A stretch of 64,000 nt of DNA from Pseudomonadota bacterium (GCA_023423695.1 JAFAFA010000079.1:124001-188000), one strand, 5' to 3'. Shown: positions 7,353 through 19,128, counted from the stretch's first letter. The notes: generated by a model from the sequence alone, not told the origin. A program made the numbers and translations.

Positions 7353-8116
7353 AAGCGCTGCTGCGCGCCCTGGTTACGCTCGCCGTGCTGGTCGCCGGCT
7401 GGCAGACGCTGGTCTGGGCCACCGGGTTGCCGCGCTATCTGCTGCCCGGCCCGCTGGCGGTGGCCGATGCCATACGGCGGCAGGCGCCCCTGCTGTGGAG
7501 CCATGGGCTGACCACCCTGACCGAGATCCTGATCGGGCTGGTGGCCGGCGTGGCTCTGGGCGGGGTCAGTGCGCTGCTGCTGGCGCGGTTCCGCACGGCG
7601 CGGCGCTGGCTGATGCCGCTGCTGCTGGTCAGTCAGGCCATTCCGGTCTTTGCGCTGGCGCCGCTGCTGGTTCTGTGGCTGGGCTACGGCATGGCATCCA
7701 AGATCGCCATGGCAGTGCTGGTCATCTATTTCCCGGTGACGACCGCGCTGTTCGACGGGCTGCGCCGCACCGATCCCGGCTGGCTCGACCTTGCCCGCAC
7801 CATGGGCGCCTCGCCCGCCGCGATCCTGTGGCGAATCCGCCTGCCGGCCGCCCTGCCCGCCTTCTGGTCCGGCGTGCGGGTGGCCGCGGCGGTGGCGCCC
7901 ATCGGTGCGGTGATCGGCGAGTGGGTCGGGTCGTCTTCCGGCCTCGGCTACCTGATGCTGCACGCCAACGCCCGCATGCAGATCGACCTTCTGTTCGCCG
8001 CGGTGCTGGTGCTGGGGCTGTTCGCGGTAACGCTCTATGCCGCCGTCGATGCGCTGGCCCGCCGTGCCCTGCCCTGGCAACCCGATACGCAACCGGCCGA
8101 AGACGCCAATCCTTGA
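7349..8116 (+). CDS. thiX: ABC transporter permease for thiamine pyrimidine precursor
   Basis: A 255-residue inner-membrane permease of the nitrate/sulfonate/taurine type with about six hydrophobic segments. The cytoplasmic coupling loop is visible as LARTMGASPAAILWRIRLPA, matching the EAA loop of this class. The ATG overlaps the thiZ stop (ATGA), and thiY follows 14 bases after its stop. It would form the channel used by ThiY-bound N-formyl-4-amino-5-aminomethyl-2-methylpyrimidine or a related pyrimidine. The exact ligand is inferred from the family and the riboswitch. Confidence 0.9.
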   Translation: MKALLRALVTLAVLVAGWQTLVWATGLPRYLLPGPLAVADAIRRQAPLLWSHGLTTLTEILIGLVAGVALGGVSALLLARFRTARRWLMPLLLVSQAIPVFALAPLLVLWLGYGMASKIAMAVLVIYFPVTTALFDGLRRTDPGWLDLARTMGASPAAILWRIRLPAALPAFWSGVRVAAAVAPIGAVIGEWVGSSSGLGYLMLHANARMQIDLLFAAVLVLGLFAVTLYAAVDALARRALPWQPDTQPAEDANP

Positions 8117-8130
8117 GGGGGAGAAAACCG

Positions 8131-9072
8131 ATGAAGCACCTGTTCGCCGCCGGCCTGATGGCGGCCGGCCTGATGACTGCGCTTCCGGCATTGGCCCAGG
8201 ACAAGCTGTCCGTGATGCTGGACTGGTTCGTCAACCCGGACCACGCCCCGCTGGTGGTGGCGCAGGAGAAGGGCTTCTTCAAGGATGCCGGGCTGGAGGT
8301 GACGCTGACCGCCCCGGCCGACCCCAACGACCCGCCGAAGCTGGTCGCCGCCGGCGGCACCGACCTTGCGGTGTCCTACCAGCCGCAGCTGATCATGCAG
8401 GTGGCCGAAGGGCTGCCGCTGGTCCGCGTCGGCACGCTGGTGTCCACGCCGCTGAATTCCGTCGTCGTGCTTCGCGACGGGCCGGTGAAGACGTTGAAGG
8501 ATTTGAAGGGCCGCAAGATCGGCTTCTCCATCGCCGGATTCGAGGATGCCCTGCTGGGCGCCATGCTGGAGAAGCACGGGCTGAGCCTGAAGGACGTGGA
8601 ACTGGTGAACGTCAACTTCTCGCTGTCGCCGTCACTGCTGTCGGGCCAGGTCGATGCGGTGGTCGGCGCCTTCCGGAACTTCGAATTGAACCAGCTGGAG
8701 ATCGAAAAGCGGCCCGGCCGCGCCTTCTACCCGGAGGAGGAAGGCGTGCCGCCCTATGACGAACTGATCCTGGTCGCCCACAAGGCCAAGGCCAACGATC
8801 CGCGCTTCAAGCGCTTCCTGGCGGCGGTGGAACGCGCGACGCTCTACATCCTGAACCATCCGGAGGAATCGCAGGCCGCCTTCGTCAAGGGCCGCCCGGA
8901 GCTGAACGACGAGCTCAACCGCCGTGCCTGGGCCGACACGCTGCGGCGCTTCTCCCACAGCCCCGCCGCCCTGGATGCCGAGCGCTACACCCGCTTCGCC
9001 GAGTTCCTGAAGGCGCGCGGCCTGATCAAGGAGGTGGCGCCGGTCGACCAGTATGCGGTGGTGGTGAAGTAA
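8131..9072 (+). CDS. thiY: Periplasmic pyrimidine-precursor binding protein, ThiY/NMT1 family
   Basis: A 313-residue protein with a signal peptide (MKHLFAAGLMAAGLMTALPA, cleaved near ALAQ). The mature part starts KLSVMLDWFVNPDHAPL, the hallmark opening of NMT1/THI5-like binding proteins, and continues with VAQEKGFFKDAGLEV and GGTDLAVSYQPQL. The family binds pyrimidine precursors of thiamine in the periplasm and hands them to ThiX/ThiZ for salvage. A strong ribosome site, GGGGGAG, lies nine bases before the ATG. It is the last gene of the riboswitch-controlled operon. Confidence 0.9.
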   Translation: MKHLFAAGLMAAGLMTALPALAQDKLSVMLDWFVNPDHAPLVVAQEKGFFKDAGLEVTLTAPADPNDPPKLVAAGGTDLAVSYQPQLIMQVAEGLPLVRVGTLVSTPLNSVVVLRDGPVKTLKDLKGRKIGFSIAGFEDALLGAMLEKHGLSLKDVELVNVNFSLSPSLLSGQVDAVVGAFRNFELNQLEIEKRPGRAFYPEEEGVPPYDELILVAHKAKANDPRFKRFLAAVERATLYILNHPEESQAAFVKGRPELNDELNRRAWADTLRRFSHSPAALDAERYTRFAEFLKARGLIKEVAPVDQYAVVVK

Positions 9073-9179
9073 CCCGCCATCCGACGACATTGCCATCCGG
9101 GCCGGCGGCGCGTTACCTAGAGGAAAACCGCTCCGCCGCCCAATGATCGGCGGCGGCATAAATCGGGAGACGCAAGGGT

Positions 9180-10007
9180 ATGCCGATCAAGACCATCCTG
9201 CTGCATATGGCCAATGACGACGCCCACGCCGGCCGGATGGCCGTAGCCGCAGCGCTGGCCAGGCAATTCTCCGCCCATATCCAGGCGCTCTACGTCGCCA
9301 CGCCGGTGTCGATGCCAGCGGGCGCCACCGGCCGGGCTGCGTCATACGTCTTCATGGCGGAAGCCACCGCCATCGCCCACGAGAATGCCGAGCGGATCGA
9401 ACAGGAGGTGCGGCAGGCGCTGAACGGCCTGTCTTTTGACTGGACGGTCGAGGAAGGCGATCACGTCGAATTGCTGGCCGAACGGGCCTCCTACGCCGAT
9501 CTTGTCGTGGTGGCGCAATCGGCGGCAGTCCGGGCGGGGGAGCGCGTCTCCCTGCACAACATCCCCGACCGCCTGCCCCTGGAGACCGCCACTCCGGTGC
9601 TGGTCCTGCCGCCGAGCCAGCCGGCAACCGCCGCCATCGGCCGGCATGTGCTGGTCGCCTGGAAGAACAGCCGCGAATCGGCCCGCGCCGTCCGCGCCGC
9701 CATGCCCTTCCTGGAGGCGGCGCAGTCCGTCACCGTCCTGACGGTGGAGCCGCCCGGCCAACGCAGCGACGAGGCTGCGGCACTGGTCGACTGGCTGCAC
9801 CGCCACGGAATCGCCGCCCGCCCGCAGTCGGTCATCGCGTCGGGCGGCGAGGTCGGCGACATGATCCTGTCCTGCTGCACCGATCAGGGCGCCGACCTGC
9901 TGGTGATGGGCGCCTACGGCCACTCCCGCCTGCGCGAACTGGTCCTGGGCGGCGCCACCCGCACGGTGTTGGAGGAGCTGACGCTGCCGGTGCTGATGAC
10001 ACATTGA
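9180..10007 (+). CDS. Tandem universal stress protein (two UspA domains)
   Basis: A 275-residue cytoplasmic protein with two Usp folds, about residues 1-145 and 155-275. The second domain keeps the nucleotide-binding pattern (MGAYGHSRLRELVLGGATRT). In the first domain the matching stretch (VVVAQSAAVRAGE) has lost the glycines, so probably only one domain binds ATP. Usp proteins help survival under starvation or low oxygen by mechanisms that are often unknown. It has its own ribosome site (CGCAAGGGT) and lies 107 bases after thiY, so it may be separately transcribed. Confidence 0.85.
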   Translation: MPIKTILLHMANDDAHAGRMAVAAALARQFSAHIQALYVATPVSMPAGATGRAASYVFMAEATAIAHENAERIEQEVRQALNGLSFDWTVEEGDHVELLAERASYADLVVVAQSAAVRAGERVSLHNIPDRLPLETATPVLVLPPSQPATAAIGRHVLVAWKNSRESARAVRAAMPFLEAAQSVTVLTVEPPGQRSDEAAALVDWLHRHGIAARPQSVIASGGEVGDMILSCCTDQGADLLVMGAYGHSRLRELVLGGATRTVLEELTLPVLMTH

Positions 10008-10013
10008 GGGGTG

Positions 10014-10032
10014 GGGGCGAAACGCTCGCCCC
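10014..10032. terminator. Hairpin between convergent genes
   Basis: GGGGCGA (10014-10020) pairs with TCGCCCC (10026-10032) around a five-base loop, between the convergent Usp and IMPase genes. No T-run follows, so it is a weak intrinsic-terminator candidate. Confidence 0.4.
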
Positions 10033-10041
10033 ACTCAGCAC

Positions 10042-10854
10042 TCACCCGAACAGCTGCCCATGCAACGCCTGCCAGCTGTCCCGGTCGGGCGCCAGCAGGA
10101 TGCTGCCCCGCAGGAGCCCCGGCCGATAGGGCGTGCCATCGATCAGCGCCGAATAGCCGCCGGCCTCAGCGTGCAGGAGAACGCCGGCCGCGTGGTCCCA
10201 CGGCATCAGGCGGTGGTAGAGCGAATAATGCGCCCGCCCTTCCAGCAGCCGCAGATACTCCTGCGCGGCGCTCGACAGACAGGCGCGCTCGCCGAGGCCG
10301 ACGCTGCGCTCCTCCAACTGCCGGCTCATCTCTTCTGCACAGAATCGGGTGGACAGAGCACCGACCATCTGCGGCAGCGGCACCGCCGGCGCGACGTGGA
10401 CTTGGCGGCCGTCGAGCCACGCCCCCTGCCCCTTCACCGCCGTCGCCATCCGCCCGTCCACCGGGTCGTGAATCCAGCCGGCGACCGTCTCGCCCTTGCA
10501 GGCGAGCGCCACGATCACCGCGAACATCGGCCGGCCCTGGGCGAAGTTGATGGTGCCGTCCACTGGATCGATGATCCAGACCGGATCGTCGCCATGGATG
10601 CGGTCGAGCACGCGTTCGTCCTCCGACGCCGCTTCCTCGCCGATCACCCGGCTGCCCGGCAGCAGGGCCGACAACGCCGGGGTCAGCGCGCGTTCGGCCG
10701 CCTCGTCGGCCAGGGTGACGAGATCGGTCGGCCCGGTCTTCTGCCGGATGCCGGAGGCGTCTAGCTTCCGGAAATAGGGCATGATCTCCGTCCGGGCGAC
10801 GGAGCGGATCAGGTCGGACACGCGGTCGATGTCAGGAAGCGGGAAACCCGTCAT
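10042..10854 (-). CDS. Inositol monophosphatase family phosphatase
   Basis: A 270-residue Mg-dependent phosphatase. The metal-binding motifs are present: the Glu pair in VIGEEAASED, WIIDPVDGTINFAQG, and the C-terminal PWDHAAGVLLHAEAGG. Members act on inositol phosphates, histidinol phosphate, fructose bisphosphate or PAP, and the exact substrate cannot be read from sequence. It differs clearly from the CysQ-type family member at 46308-47084. The ATG at 10854 gives MTGFPLPDIDRV with no upstream alternative of note. No partner gene is apparent; the next reverse-strand gene starts upstream at 11502. Confidence 0.85.
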   Translation of the reverse strand: MTGFPLPDIDRVSDLIRSVARTEIMPYFRKLDASGIRQKTGPTDLVTLADEAAERALTPALSALLPGSRVIGEEAASEDERVLDRIHGDDPVWIIDPVDGTINFAQGRPMFAVIVALACKGETVAGWIHDPVDGRMATAVKGQGAWLDGRQVHVAPAVPLPQMVGALSTRFCAEEMSRQLEERSVGLGERACLSSAAQEYLRLLEGRAHYSLYHRLMPWDHAAGVLLHAEAGGYSALIDGTPYRPGLLRGSILLAPDRDSWQALHGQLFG

Positions 10855-10890
10855 GGTTGGGCGCTCTCACTGGCTTGGAGGTGTTGGGCG

Positions 10891-11502
10891 TCACGGCTTC
10901 ACCGCCGGTTTGGCCGGATGGCTGTCCAGCTTCAATGTCGGCTCGCCGCCGCCGGGGTTGGTCAGCAGGACCTTGCCGTCCAGTCCGCTGTCCTTCAGCG
11001 CTTTCGACAAGGCGTCAAGCGTGGCGCGGTCGGCGGCGGCGGCCGCGGCCTCCTTGGCCTGATCGGGGGGCGACGGCGGCACCGGACCGCCCTGCGCCGG
11101 CTGTCGCGGCGCATTGGGGTCGATCCGCGGTGGCGGCGGTGGAGATGGCGGGGGGCCGGCCGTTTCCTTCTCGGGCTCCGGTGGCGGAGGCGGCGGCTGC
11201 CAGAGGCGGAAGCAGTCGGTGAAGGCCGGCTGTTTGCACTCCTTCAGCAGTTCGACTGCATCCGGTGCGATGACCAGCGGTTCGTCGGGAGCCACCGGAA
11301 GCGGCTCCGGCGGGGGCGGAAGCGGGTCTTCGGGCGGGACGTCCGGTTCTTCGACATAGCCGGGCGGAAGAGGCATTCCGGGCCGCAAGGGCTCCGCCGC
11401 AGATGGCGCCGCAGACGTCAGGGCGAGCGCCAGAAGCACCGGCAAGGCCGGCAGCAGGTGACCGGCACCGATCAGGACGGAACGGGAGGGGGAACGGAGC
11501 AC
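10891..11502 (-). CDS. Secreted proline-rich hypothetical protein
   Basis: A 203-residue protein with an N-terminal signal peptide (LPVLLALALTSAAPSAAEP) and a mature chain dominated by Pro, Glu and Ala. Two Cys residues sit in an otherwise ordinary stretch (LKECKQPAFTDCFRLW) that might form a disulfide. Polyproline runs such as WQPPPPPPEPEKE follow, and then a short helical segment near residues 150-180. The mature protein would be periplasmic or wall-associated. No family is recognised and the neighbours give no clue. Confidence 0.55.
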   Translation of the reverse strand: MLRSPSRSVLIGAGHLLPALPVLLALALTSAAPSAAEPLRPGMPLPPGYVEEPDVPPEDPLPPPPEPLPVAPDEPLVIAPDAVELLKECKQPAFTDCFRLWQPPPPPPEPEKETAGPPPSPPPPPRIDPNAPRQPAQGGPVPPSPPDQAKEAAAAAADRATLDALSKALKDSGLDGKVLLTNPGGGEPTLKLDSHPAKPAVKP

Positions 11503-11586
11503 GACGGAACCGCGACGATGGCGAACGGCCCATTATGGCCCGCCATCCCCCGCGCAGTCATCCATCAAGCGCGTGTCAAATCACTA

Positions 11587-11892
11587 TCATGCGGCGGCGC
11601 GGTGGTTTCCGTCAGGGAAGCCGGCGGACCGCCGCCCCTCGCCATAGCCCCAGGCCGAAAGTTCGCGGCAGATCGCGGCGATCTTGGCGGCTTCATCGGC
11701 ATTCGGCTCCCGCTGCGCGGCAGCGTCGATCAGGCGGATCAGCTTGGCACGTCCTTCGGGGGTACGCGACAACTCCTGCAGTCGCAGCAGCGCCGCACCC
11801 GGCGGCAACTTCTCCTCACGGGCAACCAGCGCGACCTGATCTGCGAGGAAAGCCGTGATCGAAAAACACGACGGATCGGTTTGCAACCGCAT
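11587..11892 (-). CDS. Small hypothetical protein
   Basis: A 101-residue mostly helical, soluble protein of unknown function beginning MRLQTDPSCFSITAFLADQV. The start at 11892 is chosen because AGGAGG lies about nine bases upstream; an in-frame extension to 11934 lacks that support. The middle reads LPPGAALLRLQELSRTPEG, with regular Leu spacing typical of a helical bundle. It stands alone between hflX and the Pro-rich secreted protein. Confidence 0.55.
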   Translation of the reverse strand: MRLQTDPSCFSITAFLADQVALVAREEKLPPGAALLRLQELSRTPEGRAKLIRLIDAAAQREPNADEAAKIAAICRELSAWGYGEGRRSAGFPDGNHRAAA

Positions 11893-11988
11893 TGGCAGTC
11901 CTCCTCCTGGGCGAGCGTGTTGCTCCGTTCCCATAATCGGACCCCAACGGGGAAATGACCACGCCGCATTCGTCGTAAGACCGGAGTG

Positions 11989-12021
11989 GGGTGCAACAGG
12001 TCATAGCCGATCGTTGCACCC
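11989..12021. repeat. Inverted repeat between hflX and the 101-residue gene
   Basis: GGGTGCAAC (11989-11997) and GTTGCACCC (12013-12021) are perfect complements around a 15-base spacer. It lies downstream of the hflX stop on the transcribed strand and upstream of the next gene. It could be a transcript-end hairpin or an operator; no T-run follows on the hflX strand. Confidence 0.5.
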
Positions 12022-12089
12022 TTTCCGTTTGGCCAAAGCGGTGAGGCACCGCTTAGGGTTGCCCCGGCCGCATAGGTCCTACCGCACCG

Positions 12090-13410
<1,321 letters not shown>

Positions 13411-13424
<14 letters not shown>

Positions 13425-13659
13425 CTTCCTTGGGCGGCTCGAAAAGTTGAATGGGATGGGCCGGCATGACCGTCGAGATTGCGTGCTTGTAAACGAGCTG
13501 GGAATGCGCGTCGCGTCGCAGCAGTACCGAGAAGTTGTCGAACCAAGTAATGATGCCCTGAAGTTTAACGCCGTTCACGAGAAAGACGGTTACGGGAGTC
13601 TTGTTCTTGCGGACGTGGTTCAGAAACACGTCCTGCACGTTCTGGCTTTTTTCAGACAT
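13411..13659 (-). CDS. hfq: RNA chaperone Hfq
   Basis: An 82-residue Sm-like protein forming a hexameric ring that pairs small RNAs with mRNAs. The Sm1 region (QDVFLNHVRKNKTPVTVFL), the Sm2 motif with YKHAIS and a short acidic tail are all present. In diazotrophs Hfq is also known as NrfA, needed for nifA expression (family knowledge). A GGGGG stretch eight bases upstream serves as ribosome site. It is the first gene of the hfq-hflX pair and overlaps hflX. Confidence 0.97.
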
Positions 13660-13722
13660 TTTTCATGCCCCCTTCTTCAATGTTCTTGGGACCCCTTGTC
13701 TAAAGGCGGTCCGCTCCCCGTT

Positions 13723-14451
13723 TCACGGTGTAGGTTTGGTGCGCGCAGGTACCGTCTCGACAGCCGTTTGCAGGGATATGGTATCACCATTGCCATCCAC
13801 CAAGCCACACAGGACGCTCTGCAACGCCGTGCAGTCGGCGTGGCGATGGGCGGGGGGAAAACGGTCGAAGCCGCTCCCCTCGCCGAGCCCTATTAGCACC
13901 GGAACGAGACCGGCGCCATGGGCGCATTCCATGTCGATGTCGGCATCGCCGAGAAACCAAACGTCGGGTCCGGGTTCGATTCCCGCCGGTTCCAGCGCCA
14001 TCCGCACCGGGGCGAGATGCGGCTTGTCGAACTCCGCATCCTGGGCGCCGACGAGCTTGCCGAAATAACGCGTCCAGCCCAGCACCTCGGCCTCGGCCCG
14101 CAGGAACTTGCCGTTCTTGTTGGAGACGACGGCCTGGTAGACGCCGCGCTCGTGGAAATGGGCCAGCAGCGTCTCGGCGCCGGCCAGCGGCTTCAGCCCG
14201 TCCAGATGGTGGGCGGCGAAATAGGCGTAGAACAGGTCGCGTGCCTCGGTCCAGCGCTCGCCGAAGATGCGCGGGAAGCTGTCGCGCAGCGACGCCTTGA
14301 TCCGCTCGCGCGCTTCCTCCGCACTCCAGGGGGCGAGATCGAAGGACACCAGCGCGTGGTTCAGCGCCTCGCGCACGGTGTCCCAATTGCTGACCAGGGT
14401 GTTGTCCCAGTCATAGATGACGGCGCGCGGCAGGGTGATGGGGGCGGACAA
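13723..14451 (-). CDS. HAD-superfamily hydrolase
   Basis: A 242-residue haloacid-dehalogenase-type phosphatase. Motif I is VIYDWDNTLVSNWD, with both catalytic aspartates; motif II is VVSNKN; and the motif III/IV region is KPHLAPVRM followed by FLGDADIDMECA. The Trp in DWDNT replaces the usual Phe and is tolerated in the family. The substrate is unknown; phosphoglycolate-like or nucleotide phosphates are possible. It lies directly upstream of hfq on the same strand, 63 bases away, so it may share a transcript with hfq-hflX. The last 30 residues are unlike the core and may be disordered. Confidence 0.85.
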   Translation of the reverse strand: MSAPITLPRAVIYDWDNTLVSNWDTVREALNHALVSFDLAPWSAEEARERIKASLRDSFPRIFGERWTEARDLFYAYFAAHHLDGLKPLAGAETLLAHFHERGVYQAVVSNKNGKFLRAEAEVLGWTRYFGKLVGAQDAEFDKPHLAPVRMALEPAGIEPGPDVWFLGDADIDMECAHGAGLVPVLIGLGEGSGFDRFPPAHRHADCTALQSVLCGLVDGNGDTISLQTAVETVPARTKPTP

Positions 14452-14490
14452 GGGGATGCTCCGGTCAAGTCGGAAGGGGCAGGCATGAAT

Positions 14491-14898
14491 TCAGCAGGAG
14501 TGCACCCGAATGGTCCCGGATGTGGCTGCATACTCATGGATCAGCCTGTCCCGGGTCATGAGTGGAACGCCGAGTTCGCGGGCGGTGGCGATCAGCATCC
14601 GGTCGGCCGGATCATTATGGAGCGGTTCCGGCAGGCTTGACGCTCCCAACGCCGCGTCGAGTGAGAGCGGCAGGCAGCGCAGCCCGGCTGAGGCGAGAAA
14701 ACGCTGCATCCATGCCGAGGGTTCCAGATCCAACCGAATCCGGCCTTTGCGCACCAACGTGCCGATTTCCCAGGCCGAGACGGTCGAGACCAGAATCCCG
14801 CCGGTCGATCTTTCCTGCTCTATGCGCTCGCATGCATCGGGAGAAAGCTCGATGCCGGCGTCAAGCCACAGTATCGCGTGAGTGTCGAGAAGGATCAT
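14491..14898 (-). CDS. PIN-domain ribonuclease toxin (VapC-like)
   Basis: A 135-residue PIN-domain protein. The acidic active-site residues are visible as the Asp in MILLDTHAILWLDAG, the Glu in VSAWEIGTLVRKG, and the two Asp in NDPADRMLIATA and LMTRDRLI. PIN toxins cleave RNA, often initiator tRNA or rRNA, and are held inactive by the partner antitoxin. The gene starts seven bases after the Phd/YefM-type antitoxin gene, the usual antitoxin-first order. The target RNA is not predictable. Confidence 0.9.
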   Translation of the reverse strand: MILLDTHAILWLDAGIELSPDACERIEQERSTGGILVSTVSAWEIGTLVRKGRIRLDLEPSAWMQRFLASAGLRCLPLSLDAALGASSLPEPLHNDPADRMLIATARELGVPLMTRDRLIHEYAATSGTIRVHSC

Positions 14899-14905
14899 TC
14901 AGCGG

Positions 14906-15175
14906 TCACCGGTGAAGGATCCCGCTTTCGGCGTCGAAGGCGTCGTCGTCAAAGGTCGGCTGGGTCAGGTCGTAGTCGCCGACCACTTCGACGGAACCGG
15001 GATGGGCGCCGAACAACGGCGACAACGTCCGATCCGGCGGGTTCAATTCAGCCACAGGGCGGCCATGCCTGGTCACCACGATCTTGGCGACGCGGTGGTC
15101 CTCCAGATCGTCGAACAGCGAAAGACATTTCGCCTTGAACTCGGTCACGCTGACCGTCACCACCGGCAATCCCAT
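14906..15175 (-). CDS. Phd/YefM-type antitoxin
   Basis: An 89-residue antitoxin. The N-terminal DNA-binding fold reads VTVSVTEFKAKCLSLFDDL and IVVTRHGRPVAEL, the family signature; the acidic C-terminal part (TQPTFDDDAFDAESG) would wrap the toxin. The ATG at 15175 has GGAGG seven bases upstream, and that ribosome site touches one arm of a perfect inverted repeat at 15184-15221. Such antitoxins repress their own operon. It is followed by the PIN toxin and lies downstream of ntrX on the same strand. Confidence 0.85.
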   Translation of the reverse strand: MGLPVVTVSVTEFKAKCLSLFDDLEDHRVAKIVVTRHGRPVAELNPPDRTLSPLFGAHPGSVEVVGDYDLTQPTFDDDAFDAESGILHR

Positions 15176-15183
15176 GGCAGCCT

Positions 15184-15221
15184 CCGCCAAAATGGTCAAT
15201 TCAATATGACCATTTTGGCGG
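15184..15221. promoter_or_regulatory. Perfect 15-bp inverted repeat before the toxin-antitoxin operon
   Basis: CCGCCAAAATGGTCA (15184-15198) and TGACCATTTTGGCGG (15207-15221) are exact complements around an eight-base AT-rich spacer. The arm nearest the antitoxin ends in the GGCGGAGG that forms its ribosome site, nine bases from the ATG. It is the likely operator for antitoxin autoregulation, and as RNA the hairpin would also mask the ribosome site. Confidence 0.75.
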
Positions 15222-15239
15222 CCCCGTACAAGCGGCCAC

Positions 15240-16629
<1,390 letters not shown>

Positions 16630-16640
<11 letters not shown>

Positions 16641-18948
16641 GGGCTTCGTGCCTCATCTCTCCGCCGGTCTCCGCCGGCCTGTCGTCACGGCCGCCCGCGT
16701 CGTTCGCGGCCGCAACCGGGTGTGGAACGACCAGGGTCACGCGCGCCCCGGTCCCGCCTTCGCGGTCATCCAGGGTCAGCACGCCGCCATGGTCCTCCAT
16801 GATCTTCTTGACGATGGCGAGCCCCAGCCCGGTGCCCTTGGCCCGCGTCGTCACATAAGGTTCGGTGATCCGGTCGCGCTGCTCGCCGCCGGGCAGGCCC
16901 TTGCCGTTGTCCTCGACGGTCACCACGACCTTCTCGCCGTCGTCCTCCACCGCGATCGAAACCTCGCCGGGCGGCAGTTCCGACCCGTCGGCGGGCGGAC
17001 TGCGCCCTTCGATGGCGTCGGCCGCGTTCTGCAGCAGGTTGGTCAGCGCCTGCGAGATCTGCCGGCTGTCGCAGGCCACCGTCAGCGGTCCGGCCGGCAG
17101 CCGCGTCTCGAACCGGATCCTGCCGGTGTGCGCACTGGATTGCAGGAACACCGCCTGCCGGACCAGATCGTTGATGTTGACCGGCTTCATCACCGGCTGC
17201 GGCATCCGCGCGAAGGCGGAGAACTCGTCCACCATGCGGCGGATGTCGTCCACCTGCCGGATGATGGTGTCCGTGCACATGGTGAAGACCTCCGTATCGC
17301 TGGAGATCTCCTTCAGGTACTTGCGGCGCAGCCGTTCGGCGGAAAGCTGGATCGGCGTCAGCGGGTTCTTGATCTCATGGGCGATGCGGCGCGCCACGTC
17401 GGCCCAGGCCGCCTTGCGCTGCGCCGACACCAGTTCGGTGATGTCGTCGAAGGTCACCACATACCCGCGCACGTTGCCGTCCCGCACCTCGGCGGCGATA
17501 CGCACCAGCAGGGTCAGCATCGGCTTGCCCGGTCGGCGGACATGGATCTGGTCCTGTACGACGCGGCCGGGCTTCTTCGGCGCGTTCTCCAGCAGGTCGC
17601 CCATGTCCGGCAGCAGTTCGACCAGCGGCAGGCCGACCAGCCGTTCCGGATCGTCCTCGCCCAGCAGGCGCGCGGCGGACAGGTTGGGCAGGTTGATGAC
17701 GCCGTCGGCATCCAGGCCCAGCACGCCGGCCGACACGCCGGACAGCACCGTCTCGGTGAAGCGGCGGCGTTCGTCCAGCAGGCGGTTGGTCGACAGCAGC
17801 TCCCTCCGCTGCCCCTCGATTTCGGTCGTCATGCGGTTGAAGGCGCGGGACAGCAGAACGAACTCGTCCTCTCCCGGCGGTTCCGACACGCGGACGGTCA
17901 GGTCGCCGGCCCGCACCCGCTCGGCGGCGCCGATCAGCGCGCTGATGGGGCGGACCAGGCGGGTGGCGAAATTCAGTCCGGCCCACACCGCGGCCAGCAG
18001 CAGCAGCATCGCCACGACCAGGAAAATCAGGGTGAAGGTGATCTGCAGGCTGCCGCGCTGGTTCTCCAGCGCGCTGTATTCCTTCACCGCCCCCTCGGCC
18101 GCCGCCATGTGCTGCAGGACCCGCGGCTCCACCATGCGGCCGACATAGAGGAAGGTGTCGGACATCCGGTCCAGGCTGACCAGCGCGCGCACGCGGTCGT
18201 CGGATTCCTTGACGATCAGCGCGACTTCGCCGTTGCGGGCCTGCTGGAGCTTCTCTTCCGGAATCGGCTCGAATTCCAGGGTGAAGGTGTAGCCGACACG
18301 GGCGACGATGGCGCCGGTGGTGCCGTTGAAGACGATGGCCTCCGACAGGGCGCGCAGCATCGCCTGGGTGGCGACGACCTGCTCGAACCGCTGCGGATCG
18401 CTGGAGAAGCGCGCCTCCTGCGACAGGTCGTTGGCCATGGCCAGGGCGTCGGCGCGGATGTTCTGCTGGTGCTCGTGCAGATAGGCGCTGGCCACCACCA
18501 GGGATTCATTGACCGCCGTGCGGACGCGGTCGCTGAACCAGCTCTGCACACCGGCATAGAAGAACAGGGTCGAGAAGACGGTCATGATGATGGCCGGCGC
18601 CACCGCCAGCACGCTGAACACCAGGACCAGCCGGGTGTGCAGCCGCGAGCCGGCAAGCCCGCGCCGCCGGCCGATCATGATCGCCACGATCCGCCGTGCG
18701 ATCAGCACGCCCAGCGTCAGAAGGATCGCCAGGTCGAGCGTCAGCAGAAGCGTGACCGTGCGTGGATTGGCCTGCCCGAAGGGCGCGCTTTCGGTCATTG
18801 CCGCGTAAGTGGCGAAGCCGGCGGCCAGCGCCGCCAGCGACAGGGCAAAGGCCAGCCGCTTGCCCAGGCCGACCCGCCGGGACCATTTAAGGAATTTCTG
18901 CCAAACCGGCATCTGGCCGGCTGCAGGGGTGTCGGTTGTCAGGGGCAT
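16630..18948 (-). CDS. ntrY: Sensor histidine kinase NtrY
   Basis: A 772-residue membrane kinase. Hydrophobic helices lie near residues 28-55, 65-90 and 105-125, followed by a periplasmic sensing region and another membrane helix near 305-325. Then come HAMP (VRPISALIGAAERVRAGDL), PAS, the HisKA box RRIAHEIKNPLTPIQLSAE and an HATPase domain with DNGKGLPGG and TGLGLAIVKKI. It responds to nitrogen or redox state in the family and phosphorylates NtrX. It overlaps ntrX and is separated from ntrC by about 200 bases holding an inverted repeat, so it may have its own promoter. Confidence 0.93.
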
Positions 18949-19091
18949 GTTCCGGCACTAATCTGTTGCCGGAAAGATACACCTCTGTTGCGGCCCTGCC
19001 AAGATGCAATGGCTCTGTCTTTCGGACAGGGCATCGATATGCCGGCCGATATGGGCTGCGAAGACGAATGGGCGCCGTAAGATGCGCATCC

Positions 19092-19128
19092 GTCCGTGCC
19101 AAGCCTGTGTCACAATTTTGGCACGGAC
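19092..19128. repeat. Inverted repeat between ntrC and ntrY
   Basis: GTCCGTGCCAA (19092-19102) and TTGGCACGGAC (19118-19128) are perfect 11-base complements around a 15-base spacer. The repeat begins 26 bases after the ntrC stop on the transcribed strand. No T-run follows, so it may be a partial terminator, an RNA-stability hairpin or an operator for ntrYX. Confidence 0.55.

Noticed and set aside
11989..12021. NtrC-binding site reading of the GGTGCA/TGCACC repeat
   Set aside because: The half-sites are in the opposite order and with the wrong spacing for the known NtrC consensus.
13656..13670. Four-codon upstream ORF overlapping the hfq start
   Set aside because: An ATG a few bases before hfq reads four codons to a stop, but the G-rich ribosome site is better spaced for hfq itself, and so short a frame is expected by chance.
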